This document shows positions 1 to 9,440 of a stretch of DNA of 64,000 bases, one piece after another. Numbering within the stretch: position 1 is the stretch's first letter; each line of letters opens with the position of its first letter. The stretch is from Timema cristinae (taxonomy: Eukaryota > Arthropoda > Insecta > Phasmatodea > Timematidae): NCBI GenBank assembly GCA_039000515.1, contig JBCFYV010011172.1:77873102-77937101 (forward strand). The letters run 5' to 3'. Below the pieces are notes generated by a model. That model did no database searches, was not told the DNA's origin, and saw nothing but the letters and a program-made list of their open reading frames with translations. Both the position numbers and the translations under genes were made by a program.

Positions 1-30
1 ATATATATATATATTATATATATATATATG
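1..30. repeat. (AT)n microsatellite
   Basis: The window opens in an alternating AT run with one phase slip. Its left end is cut by the window edge. Confidence 0.9.
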
Positions 31-2149
31 TTCAATATGTTTATCCGCTTTGCTTTCACATTGTTTATTCACTTCACATTAGGTCGGCTTTCACTCACTC
101 TGTTCGGCTATCTAGTACCAAAGTAAGTTAGAATGATTCAACCTGTTGAACTCTTTACTCTGTATATCAATAAAGCACAGTCTAGAAAAGCTTATTATTT
201 TATAAATGAAGTTTTATCCTTTCCATTAACGAGACAAGCCTCACAAGCAAGTGAATACTCGAGGGTAGACGATGTCATAGAGTTGAAATCACTATCTCCC
301 CACACAATTAGCTTCTAACCATTGGTGTTTACGAGAAGGATGAAGATCTATAAAAGAGCATGGAGACTTGAAAGATGTTTCTAAGAACTCATCATTGCTG
401 ACACATGCTTAATGAGGAAATAATCAGTCTGATCTGGATGTTGTAGAGCTTCCAAGTTTATAAATAGAATGAAGCCATTATTTTTAAGAACATACTGTAG
501 TTTCCTCTGTCGTTTCTTCTTCTCCATAGGCTCCTCCGTTTCAATAATTTTTATTCTTCTTATCACGACGTTTAGGTATAGCAACAAAAGGTTTATGGTG
601 ACATCCGTCTTGTCTTGATCGTTGCAGAAATATGCCATTTGTTCGAAAGAGGTAATACTCTAGATGTGCGTTGATCAAAGCAATGATGTGAAGGAGAGAA
701 GGAATAGCTTATCTCATATCGTTTCGGCCTTCACGTTTGGTCGAGTAACAAACATTCTGACTGATAAAACTTAGTAGTCTTAAAACACTCATAGAGGAGT
801 CAGACATTTAAAGTTGAACACGTGTAAACAGAACTGGTATGAATGTAACACTATTCCGCAGATTTTGAGTTTTAAGTATTCTCAGCCAAGGAAGGTCGAA
901 AACTTCCAAATAAATACAGTTGTAATCGTCACTGTTGTAATTCCCTGTTTTATAAGTCGCTTTTAGCAAGATGTCATCCACACTTTAACATTTCCTGGCA
1001 TTATATTACATCCTGTTGTGATCCAGCACGTGTGACCTTGCACCTTGTTTTCTTATTGTATAGATTAAAATCTTCAAGTCCAAGATTTAATTTGTGCAGA
1101 TTCATTCGGTAACCAACGAGCCTAATAGTCTGGCAGGTAAGGGTAGCAATTATTCAGCTGGTGAAAAAAGCATCAAATTTGGTAGAGTTCTTGTTTGAAA
1201 CATATAGAATTCAACTAGAACCAGAAGCACCTTGGTCGCACTCTCCTAGTAGGTATTTTGAGTTCAGAAACAAAATGGCCAACAATATGTATTAATGAAC
1301 ATTAAAATAGCTGTATTATCAGTTGTACTAGTATTGAAAAGAGGTTTTGGTACCAAATATTATGTTTTCCGGATCAAGGAATGTGATGTGGCTGTTAGTG
1401 AATTACTAGCATCCACCAATTATTTAATATGGCCACCAAAATGAAGGAAATTTTCCGTAACTCACAATTGTAAAAAAACACATTTTCATGTTTTTGCTCC
1501 AAATTATGATGAATAGTGGATACGATTGTGTATAATTTATTATATATAATCTGATAAGTCCGTTTCCGGTAATAGAAATTACGAGGAAATGACTAAACAG
1601 ATTTTGACAAACGACCACTAATTTTAACGGTTAGAAGTCTAGGATGTTGAGAAAAAAGTAGTTTTCCACGAAAACCCGATTTTCACAGAGAAATTTCAGT
1701 CTTTCATTCTTTGTTTAGTCACCATGGATACCGTTATTTTCTGCATGGCTGTAAACCTCATAAATAAAAAATATTTTTTTGGCTAAAAAATAAAAGCTCA
1801 ATCTTCATTAATTATTGTTGGTTCAAACACATCACAATTTTCTCTTTGGATAAAAATTTATCTTTGGATGCTGGTCATCATAACACATCTAAATTAAGAT
1901 TAATATACTGGGAAAACCTTTATTTTTTATTGGAATGATGTTATCGTTAATTCGCGTTTAAATCAACAATATTGAGCATTATTAGAAAATAAAAGGTTAA
2001 GTTGTTAAGTTCGTGAAAATATTGTCTACGTTATGTTTCACGCATGATAAATAATTTTTAAATATGATTTGGTATGTATTATACGCTTAAAAAAACCAAT
2101 AAAATGATCTTGAATAATGTAAAAAAATAGCCATTTTAGCTGTCTAAGT
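31..2149. other. AT-rich non-coding stretch
   Basis: I see no gene here. Short open frames at 133-318 (+) and 381-638 (-) have no recognisable motif, no splice context and no family resemblance I trust. The only internal structure I can support is one copy of a direct repeat at about 1,550-1,614, listed separately. Confidence 0.5.
1550..1614. repeat. Direct repeat, copy 1 (partner at 3,254-3,319)
   Basis: About 65 bp matching 3,254-3,319 in the same orientation. The shared core reads AATAGAAATTACGAGGAAA followed by a near-identical stretch ending in TTTTGACAAACGA. The copies are about 1.7 kb apart and flank the CT-rich satellite. On the minus strand both copies can be translated to a similar short peptide, but the rest of the frames differ, so I read this as a dispersed repeat and not a gene. 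Confidence 0.7.
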
Positions 2150-2245
2150 ATGAGTTTTGGTGTTCATTTTTTCAAATAATGGGTTTTGATGTTCAATTTA
2201 TTCAAATAATGGGCTCTGGGTTTCATTTTAGCAAATACATTAGTT
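2150..2245. repeat. Short tandem repeat, about 33-bp unit, three copies
   Basis: Three imperfect copies of a unit of the form GGTTTTGATGTTCA...TTCAAATAATGG follow each other, the last one more diverged. Nothing coding overlaps. Confidence 0.6.
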
Positions 2246-2424
2246 AAAACACGTTTTCATTTTACCGCCTAACTTTGGAGATATGATATATACAAGTAAT
2301 GAATTGTATGCCTATTATATCTTTTCACATTCTTAAAAATACAACAGTTCAGGTGATATTTAATTTTGAGGGAATGATATTTAAAAGTACTGTAATGTTT
2401 GAGTACCACATCTATATTTTCGCA

Positions 2425-3240
2425 TTCTGTCTCTATCAAACTCTCTTACGCTCTCACACACTCTCACACCCTTTCCCCTCACACACACACACACACACTC
2501 GATAAAACTCTCTCTATAATTTAATATTTTCTCATTCTCTCACACTTTATCCCTCTCTTACACACTCTCGATCCTCACATACACTATTTATCAAACAATT
2601 TCTCTCCCATTATCTTTACTATACTCTCTCTTAAACTCTCTATCAAGCACACACTCTCTCTATCTCTCTCTTGAACGATCTGTCACTTCGTTCTCTCTCA
2701 AACCTCCTCTATCTCAAACTCGCTCTCTATCTCAAAATTACTCTTTCTCAAACCCATTTTCTCTCAAACTGGTTCTCTTAATTTCTCTCTTTAACTCTTT
2801 CTATAACTCTCGCTCAATCTAATTTTCTCTCTCTAAACTAATCTCTCCCTCTCTGACTTTCTCTCACAAACTTTCACGCGCTTACATTTTTTCTCTTTTT
2901 CATACAAAATCTCTCCAAAATTTTACACGCTCTCTTTTTCACACTCACACACTTTATCACGCATTCTCCCTTAGATATTCACTTTTGCTCTCTCACTTTA
3001 TCTCTCAAACTCTCCTCTCTTTTCTCAGTATTTCTCTCTAACACATACACATACTCTCACTATCACTCACTCACACTTACTCGATCTCTCTCAATCGCTC
3101 ATTCTCTCTGTCTCTTACACTAACTTTTTCACACTCACACTTCCAATTTCACATTCAACCACACACTTACACAATTACACACTCAATCACTCACAATCTC
3201 ATTTTCAGTATCACATTTTATCACTTACTCTATCATATAT
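2425..3240. repeat. CT/CA-rich degenerate satellite
   Basis: About 800 bp in which the plus strand is dominated by CTCTCT, CACACA and CTCTCAAACT words, with a short pure CA run near 2,480-2,500. There is no fixed long period; it reads as an expanded and diverged (CTCTCA)n-type microsatellite. The minus strand is correspondingly purine-rich. Confidence 0.85.
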
Positions 3241-3253
3241 CTTATTATATTGT

Positions 3254-3319
3254 TTGATAATCCCGTTTGCACTAATAGAAATTACGAGGAAAGGACTGAA
3301 CAAATTTTGACAAACGAAC
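3254..3319. repeat. Direct repeat, copy 2 (partner at 1,550-1,614)
   Basis: Second copy of the repeat described at 1,550-1,614, same orientation, placed directly to the right of the CT-rich satellite. Confidence 0.7.
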
Positions 3320-3459
3320 ATATTGAGTTTTGTGTTAGCAAAGACACAGGTTGTTGTTTTTACAAAGTTTATTGAACAAATTAATAACTTTTGTTTGTCT
3401 ATGCCGGTAAATAACAAAGGTAAATAACAAATATTCGACACGTCATTTAATTCTTGTCT

Positions 3460-3627
3460 CTCTATGTTGTGTCTGATATTTTACTTGAACTTAAAAGGAT
3501 AACAATAAAGAATTCAAGTTGTTCTTATAATTAATAACAATGCAAAACAAAAGATAAATTTTCGCGTTACATGTCTACCAACAAAACAATGAATAAATTA
3601 ATAGTTGAGCGAAAATTAACCTCAACA
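3460..3627 (-). mobile_element. Candidate 3' LTR of the BEL/Pao element
   Basis: Read on the minus strand, a purine tract AAGGAGGAG (3,628-3,636) is followed at once by TGTTGAGG, the TG start expected of a 3' LTR. The left limit is uncertain. By eye the sequence does not match the 5' LTR candidate at 6,447-6,679 beyond the first few bases and low-complexity words, so this end may be rearranged or belong to a related element. Confidence 0.4.
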
Positions 3628-3636
3628 CTCCTCCTT
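3628..3636 (-). promoter_or_regulatory. Polypurine tract of the BEL/Pao element
   Basis: AAGGAGGAG on the minus strand, immediately before a TGTTG LTR-like start and a few bases after a stop codon that closes the residual pol frame. This is the expected place for the plus-strand primer of an LTR retrotransposon. Confidence 0.5.
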
Positions 3637-3639
3637 AAT

Positions 3640-4256
3640 TATCGCTCTACGAAGTCCTTGTGGACAGCAAGATGAGGTAAGTAGAACGTTGGTTCCATAG
3701 TGGTATCGCACTCTGACCTTGAGTTGAATGAGATGCAGGCAACAGCTTCATGTGGCCTAAGCCCTGGTACTCCTCCATAAACCTTACGTAATTTTCTTGA
3801 AGAACTTCGTCCTTGCAGAATTTCCTTTCCAGATGTCGGAATCTGTTCTTGTCACCGATGATGGATTCACCCAATGAGACGTGGTCTGTCCTTTGAGGCA
3901 AATGCACGACGAAACGTCCTGTTTCATCCCTTGATGTATTCTCAATAAAGTGCTGCTCGCAATACCTTTCCTCGTCGGTGCATGGGAAAGATACAAACTC
4001 TTCTTGTTCCCAGAACCGTTGCAGCTGTTCGCTTAGGTTAGGTTCATTTCTCAAGAAGAATGATGTGGAAGCTGTCGGTTTCTGGTTTCCGGTACTCGTT
4101 GGCATCCTTCCAGCAAGAATCCAACCCAATTCTGTCTCCTGTAGTACAGGATGATTTTGATCACGTGTCCGCCGCCCACCCTTTAATAGGTGAAGGAACA
4201 ATTCAGAGCTTAAAAGCATGTCTATATGACCAGGGGTGTGAAACTGATCATCTGCT
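3640..4256 (-). pseudogene. BEL/Pao pol fragment (region between protease and reverse transcriptase)
   Basis: The minus-strand frame contains the BEL/Pao signature LGWILAG, then CEQHF, GRFVVHLP, LERK and LGHM in the usual order. In intact elements this segment links protease and reverse transcriptase. Near 3,700 the reading slips to another frame that gives a YLPHLAVHKD motif, which is where the reverse transcriptase should start, but only four more residues and a stop follow before the polypurine tract. A one-base slip near 4,257 separates it from the protease segment. Confidence 0.85.
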
Positions 4257-4257
4257 A

Positions 4258-4743
4258 ACTTATGTCATCAGGGATATACCACTCATCAATGTCTAGACGT
4301 GTAGCTGGCATAGCACCTGTAATATTAGGAAGTACATAGCATGTTACATTAGCTGAGTACTCTGAAACCCTTGACATTAATTGTACGTCTACGCTCTGTG
4401 AAGCTGTGAACGCAATGTCATTGATTCCTGCAATTGGCAATAAGTTGCGCCGACATCTCAGTTTTAACCGCTGAGCAAGTGACTCCGTGATGAAGTTTGA
4501 CTGTGAACCTCAATCCAAAAGTACTCTGCAGGGGTGAATGCGACCCAGGTTGTCCTTGACCTTGATGATCGCTGTAGACAATAACACTTGAGTTTGGCTT
4601 CGCTGTTTGAGACTACAATAGCTGCCCTGAGTAGGATTTAAAACAAGCATTATCTGATTGTTTGCACTCACCCGGACCCCGTTGGTACTGGTTGTCATGG
4701 TGTCCACTATTTTGACTTGGCCTAACTTCGTTCTTATGCACAT
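4258..4743 (-). pseudogene. BEL/Pao aspartic protease region, inactivated
   Basis: The frame carries the retropepsin-like stretch RVLLD-stop-GSQSNFIT. The catalytic triad Asp-Ser-Gly is broken: the Ser codon is now TGA (plus-strand 4,510-4,512). Downstream, MPIAGINDIAF and the LDIDEWYIP motif are typical of the BEL/Pao protease domain. It is shifted in frame from the zinc-knuckle part of gag, with the two frames overlapping at 4,613-4,743, and again from the following pol segment. Confidence 0.8.
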
Positions 4744-5974
4744 CTACAGGCAAACGTCGTTCATTGTGAAGCAATGTATGGTGAGATGCGCCACAATTCT
4801 TACATTTGCGCGTGCTAGGACACTCGTTTACACTGTGACCATTTTGTAAGCAGTTGAAACATAACCCTCTTTGTTTGACATATTGCTTCTTATCATACAA
4901 ACTGGCATGCAAAAAATCATTACATTTGTACAGATTGTGGGTGTTATTACCACAGTATTGGCACTGCCTTTGTGAAGTGCTAACTAGTGCGCTGGTGCGG
5001 CGAGGCAGCCTCGTCATCTTGTAATTAATATCATGTTTGCCTAAATTGATATATTCATTATCAAAAGGCCTAATATTTTCTAATGCCTGCCTTCAGAATT
5101 CCAAAAATTCAATGAAACAATCTAATGTTGGGAATGACTTGTCAGAAATTGTTAACTCCCATTCTCGCCTTGTGATAGCATCAATCCTCTGTGAGAATAG
5201 ATGGACAAGAAGTAGGTCATGTAAAGGTATGTCAATGTTGAGCGCCCTAACTGTATTTAAGTTACTCTTTGCAGTGTTAATGAATTGTAGCAATTCTACT
5301 GCAGATTCCTTCCGGATAGGTTGAATATCTAGCAATTGCCTTATATGGGTAGATGCGATAAGACGTTTGTTTTGGTATCTATCTTCAAGTACCTTCCATG
5401 CCACTGAATAATTATCAGTAGTAAGAGGTAAGTTCTGTATTAAATGTGCGTCCTGACCTGAAAGTGATGACACAAGATACTGAAACTTCTGGATTGTAGG
5501 CACTTTACCGTTTTCATGTACCATGACCTTGAAACTGTCCGCAAATGTTGTCCATTTCTCATATTCGCCATCAAAAGTAGCTAGTTTTATTGCAGGTAAT
5601 CGTATGCCAGAATTATTACAGGAGTGTGAACTTGAATTTACTGATTCTGCTGACTCGTTAATTGTTAAACCTGGTGCTACCGTAGTGCGTTCTATTAAAT
5701 CCTGCATAGTTGCACAAACTGTGTAGTATTTATCCTCAAATTCTTGCCTATATCCTTCAATTTCAGTAGTTGAATCTAGATCAGTTTGTTCAATTTGTAA
5801 TTGAACTACCTGAAATTTGTCCCAGATTTCATTTACTTTCTTATAACGCACCTTTATTTCATTTATGATTGTATTTCTTTCATTAAATTGATCTATAAAT
5901 GTTTGCATACGTGTGAGACTTCCACTTAAAACACCACGATTTTTGGTTAGTGATTTAAGTTGTTCTTGCGCCAT
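4613..5974 (-). pseudogene. BEL/Pao gag with DUF1759-type domain and three zinc knuckles
   Basis: The frame starts with an ATG at 5,974 and runs to 4,613 with a single in-frame TGA (plus-strand 5,093-5,095). The N-terminal part is helical and charged. The middle holds the DUF1759-type core, with IKLATFDGEYEKW and later VLEDRYQNKRLI, the capsid-like part of BEL/Pao gag. After the TGA come three zinc knuckles: CQYC..H....C, CFNC..GH..NEC and CKNC..SHH..LH. The family normally encodes gag and pol as one polyprotein that assembles cytoplasmic particles. Except for the one stop the gag is nearly intact, so decay is fairly recent. Confidence 0.88.
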
Positions 5975-6430
5975 AATTATTTAAAACCAATCATGAGATG
6001 CCAGAGAATAAGACATGCACAGACATACTCTATGCAAAAACAAACCTTTTTTTTAAACTTCTAAGTTAACTTGCTATAGTTGTGAGCACGACACTGCTCG
6101 TTGGGATGAAAACTCACTATTAAGTTGACTTGCTATAGCTGGTCAATCGCGTGACGTCACAATGTGTTTGCGTGCGTGCGCTCTTTGTTTACAATCAACG
6201 ATGGTTGATTTTAATGTCTATATTCAGCTAAGTTGAAACACTTCACATACGTCAATACTTATTAGAACCAGTGAATAAATGTAATAGAAAATAGTACTCA
6301 AAATAAACGTTTGAGATACACATCTTATTGTTATACTCGCGAGAATATTACACTGATAATGCTATTTATGTGACTTGCTCACAAATCACTAACTACACTT
6401 TAATCTAGTCACTCGTTTTCTTAACTATCC
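5975..6430 (-). other. Untranslated leader of the BEL/Pao element
   Basis: About 455 bp between primer-binding site and gag ATG. It contains a duplicated segment: TTGCTATAG preceded by AAGTTAAC near 6,062 and by AAGTTGAC near 6,122, about 60 bp apart. No open frame of note. Confidence 0.55.
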
Positions 6431-6445
6431 GGCCCGCGTGGACCA
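6431..6445 (-). promoter_or_regulatory. Primer-binding site of the BEL/Pao element
   Basis: Minus strand TGGTCCACGCGGGCC, starting with the TGG complementary to a tRNA CCA end and lying one base after a sequence ending in ACA (LTR end at 6,447). The tRNA species was not determined. Confidence 0.6.
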
Positions 6446-6446
6446 A

Positions 6447-6679
6447 TGTTCGGGATTGACGGCTGAGGAATCCCTATTTTTAACAACCGAGAGGACCACT
6501 GAATTAAGCAACTCAGACTTTACTATTATTTAATATATTACACGCACAAAAAGAGGACCCTGTTCGGTCGCTTCATTTTAGACAATAAACAAAACAAAAC
6601 CTACAGGCCCATGGCAATAGAAAATGATAACAACAAAACAAATGAGCATAGCAAAATGCAAGACACACAATACACAACA
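6447..6679 (-). mobile_element. Candidate 5' LTR of the BEL/Pao element
   Basis: On the plus strand the block begins TGTTCGGGA next to the primer-binding site and ends in ACAACA just where reverse-transcriptase coding sequence of a different element starts. TG...CA ends and the position next to the primer-binding site support an LTR of about 233 bp. Its outer limit is inferred from where the flanking LINE homology begins. Confidence 0.5.
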
Positions 6680-7160
6680 AGACCTATAAGTATACTTCCG
6701 TCCCTTTATAAGGCACTAGAATAACTAGTGCATCAACAAATTTACCGACAAATTAACAAACACAATTTGTTAACTTTCTATCAATCAGGATTCAAATCAC
6801 ATCATAGTACATGTACCACGTTGATAAATGTCACAGACGACATCAGACTAACCATGGATAAGTGCAAGCTAAAACTTCTTATATTATTAGATTTTTCAAA
6901 AGCTTTTAATACGGTGGATTTTAATATTCTATTAGCAAAATTGCATGTATTATTTAATTTCTCTCCAGGCAGTATACAGTGAATGAGATCATATTTGCAT
7001 GGTCACCAGCAAAGTCTTATGATAGGCAACATGTTCTCAACATGGCGCCCAGTTGAGGCTGATGTTCCACAGGCCTCAATTTTAGGGCCATTGCTTTTTT
7101 CTCTATATGTGAACGATATCACTTCTTCAATGTCCTACTGTAAATATCATATGTATGCAA
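6675..7160 (+). pseudogene. Non-LTR retrotransposon reverse transcriptase fragment (jockey/CR1-like)
   Basis: The plus frame gives RPISILPSLYKALE, a stop, LVHQQIY, then NLLTFYQSGF, DFSKAFNTVDF, a second stop, YLHGHQQ, and VPQASILGPLLFSLYVNDI, ending in HMYA. These are reverse-transcriptase blocks 1 to 5 of jockey/CR1-type LINEs, but the sequence is cut exactly before the YADD catalytic motif. At that point minus-strand LINE-A sequence begins. The left end abuts the BEL/Pao LTR, which appears to have inserted into it. Two in-frame stops show it is dead. Confidence 0.85.
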
Positions 7161-7290
7161 GATTTTCATACGTTCTTCCTATCTACACTATCATATGCTT
7201 TTTCTACATCCATAAATACTATTACCAGATATTTCCAAACTCATATAACTTTTTCATCAACTGTTGTAATGCAATAGATTTGACCCTAAG
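7161..7290 (-). pseudogene. LINE-A reverse transcriptase fragment, part 2 of a split copy
   Basis: Minus-strand frame with FMDVEKAYDSVD preceded by QLMKKLYEFG. This matches the corresponding stretch in the LINE-A copy at 48,955-50,130. It continues the reverse transcriptase whose upstream part lies at 8,157-9,065; about 870 bp of unrelated sequence separates the two. Confidence 0.75.
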
Positions 7291-8157
7291 GAGTATTTGA
7301 AAGCATTGACCATTTATCATTCTAATTATTTATATATTCAAAAATATTTTACATATAATTAAACATATTTTACTTTATTTAAATTGTACAACCTATTACG
7401 TGGCGCTTAAATCACGTCTTCCTCTAAATTATTTACTAGTTAGTTCGCGCCTCGAGGTACGATGGCAGCATCTACTGGAGCTAAACTTAAGAAATGTTAA
7501 CGTCTTTTAACGTAATCCAGACAAGTTAAGATCTTTTAAAGTAATTTCCTCTTCGAGAAGATTCCACAAGCAATAGGTATTTTTTGTTCTGAGTTTGTAG
7601 GTGTGTAATTTACCGTTAGAAAGGTTCCTTCGAGAAGCTTCTATTGAACTCAGATATATGTGACTTGTTGAAACTTCGTATTTTACTGTGCAATCAGTCG
7701 TGGTCTTGAATGGACGTGCTTTAAGCGATCGGTGATTATAAGTTGCTATGCCCTCGACATGATCGTGTTTCGATTAGAATATTAATACCAACATGTTTTC
7801 AATTTAAGGAATAAATAGATATCAAACTTTATGTGATATATTATCATTTATTAAAGTCTAATGATAAGGAACGAGGCATTATAAGTAAAGCACATAGTTG
7901 CGTAATAGAAACGATGATTTACGGAGTGACTCTTAAATGATTCTGTTATGTAATATAACAAATAGCATTCTAACGTGGGGAGGAGAAATATAACAAATGA
8001 CGTCCAACGAGGGGCTGAAAAGAAGTATAACAAATGACTCCCAATCACGGGGCTATTATACGTCAATAAAAAGAGAAGTATAGCAAATGGCGATACAACG
8101 TGGGGGTTAATATGCAACTATTAACACATGCCACGAACGCGTAACGTAACAAAGTCT
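7290..8157. mobile_element. LTR-like insertion that splits the LINE-A copy
   Basis: The LINE-A reading frame stops at about 8,157 and resumes at about 7,285, so the sequence between is an insertion. It has no long open frame. A TGTTAACG start near 7,494, an AATAAA near 7,811, and a TATAACA end near 7,960 followed by primer-binding-site-like sequence suggest a gypsy-type LTR plus leader. Exact limits and a target duplication could not be fixed by eye. Confidence 0.5.
7955..8110 (+). repeat. Four tandem primer-binding-site-like units
   Basis: Four imperfect repeats of the form ATAACAAATGRCGTCCAACGTGGGGCT occur at about 7,955, 7,990, 8,027 and 8,080. The core resembles TGGCGCCCAACGTGGGG, the tRNA-Lys-type primer-binding site known from some retroviruses and gypsy-like elements. 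Spacing is 35 to 53 bp. Confidence 0.65.
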
Positions 8158-9065
8158 AGTTTCAAATATTAAATCTATCGTTTACCTCATATTTCTGAAC
8201 CTATTTTGTTCCTCTCTCTATCTTCCCTTCACGATTTTCCTCATTCTCCTTTCCAGAATTTTTTCATACATATTCGCGCATTGACACATCAGTGTTATGC
8301 CTCTATAATTTTCACACCACTTTCTATAACTTTTCTTGAATATTGGTAATATAATACCTTTTGTCCAATACTCTGGCATTTTCTTCTCTCTCCACACTGC
8401 CCTTATTACTTTATACCACCAATGTAGACTTATTTCTCCTACTACTTTTATCACTTCCACCGTGAGTTTGTCCACTCCTGGTGCCTTTCCCTTCCTCTTC
8501 CTTTTCAAGGCCTCTTCTACCTCCTTCCAGGTTAGGTCTGCTACTTCCTCCTCCATTTCTCCATCGATTTCCTTCTCTTCTTCTTCTTTATGTACCAATC
8601 ATTTCCCTCTGTGTTCAACAATCTCTCAAAATATAATTTCCACAGCTTCTTTACCTCCTCATCTCTCTCCATTATACTTCTTTTTCATCCATAATTTGGA
8701 CCTCTTTCCTATTTTCCCGTCTATTTTGACTTACTTGACTATACAATATTTTTTCTTGCTCCTTACCACATCAGTCTGTTGCACTTTTGTACACTCTTTC
8801 ATCCAAGTTTTTCTCCTGTCTCTAACTATCTTCTTTTATTTCTCTTTTTCTCCCTGTATTTATCCTCAATTTCTCTTGTTCTTTTTTTGAAACATTCTCT
8901 AAATGCATTGTTCTTAGCAATCACTGCTTCCTTTACCTTTTCGTTCTACCATGGAGTTTCCTTATTTTTCTTTCCACTCATTCTTCCAAATATCTACTCT
9001 GCCACGTCCTCCGTGCACATTTTGACCCTTTGCCACTCCTTTTCTCATAGGTCTTGGTATAAATA
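8157..9065 (-). pseudogene. LINE-A ORF2 fragment, N-terminal part of reverse transcriptase (part 1)
   Basis: The longest open stretch (8,218-8,598) contains EVEEALKRKRKGKAPGVD, then WTKGIILPIFKK, CENYRGITL and KILERRMRKI, the classic opening blocks of a non-LTR reverse transcriptase. Upstream, other frames carry NEKVKEAVIAKNNAFREC, the linker after the endonuclease domain. Downstream, after a stop, the frame reaches TIDLIF and is then cut by an insertion. Several stops and shifts mean it is inactive. It belongs with 7,161-7,290. Confidence 0.85.
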
Positions 9066-9440
9066 GTTCTGCTCTTGTTAGATGGGAACATTTGAAAGAA
9101 GTAAGTTCATAGTAGAGCACCTCTCCACTCTCCAAGCCCAGACCATGACGACATTTAGTTACCCAAACAACATTCCTTATATTTCATGAAGTGAGAAAAC
9201 CACTGTTTAATGAAGGAGGAAACTTATAGTTGGCTTCGTCTGTATGACAGCTCTTAACACACTGATGTAGGATAGCTAGCTCCTTGAATAGGAAAACTTC
9301 ATACTCTCTTATGAACCCGTGCACGTCAATAAACATACTGTAGGAGGTTAGAAAGTTCTCAGGCCATTTATGTTGCCATCTTGATCTTGGTGACTTCACT
9401 GTTGGAGGGGTTGTAGCAAACATCACACAATCATGTTTAA
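9066..9440. other. Stretch with no supported feature
   Basis: A minus-strand open frame of 86 codons (9,184-9,444) spans most of it, but I recognise no domain and see no splice or promoter context. It may be the 5' flank of the LINE-A copy. Confidence 0.3.

Larger units (their letters stand above)
3628..6679 (-). mobile_element. BEL/Pao LTR retrotransposon, internally deleted and decayed
   Basis: On the minus strand the order is 5' LTR candidate, primer-binding site, leader, gag with a DUF1759-type domain and three zinc knuckles, aspartic protease, then the peptidase-A17-type stretch that precedes reverse transcriptase in BEL/Pao pol. Just after the YLPH-like motif that normally leads into the reverse transcriptase, the frame jumps to a short tail, a stop and a polypurine tract. 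Reverse transcriptase, RNase H and integrase are therefore missing. One in-frame stop in gag, a stop at the protease active site and several frameshifts show it is dead. It would have depended on another element even when young. Confidence 0.85.

Noticed and set aside
6120..6195. Promoter with a TGACGTCA site for a host gene
   Set aside because: It lies in the leader of the BEL/Pao element and no host gene starts nearby.
8336..9066. Plus-strand serine/leucine/phenylalanine-rich open frames
   Set aside because: Antisense shadows of the purine-rich LINE-A coding strand.
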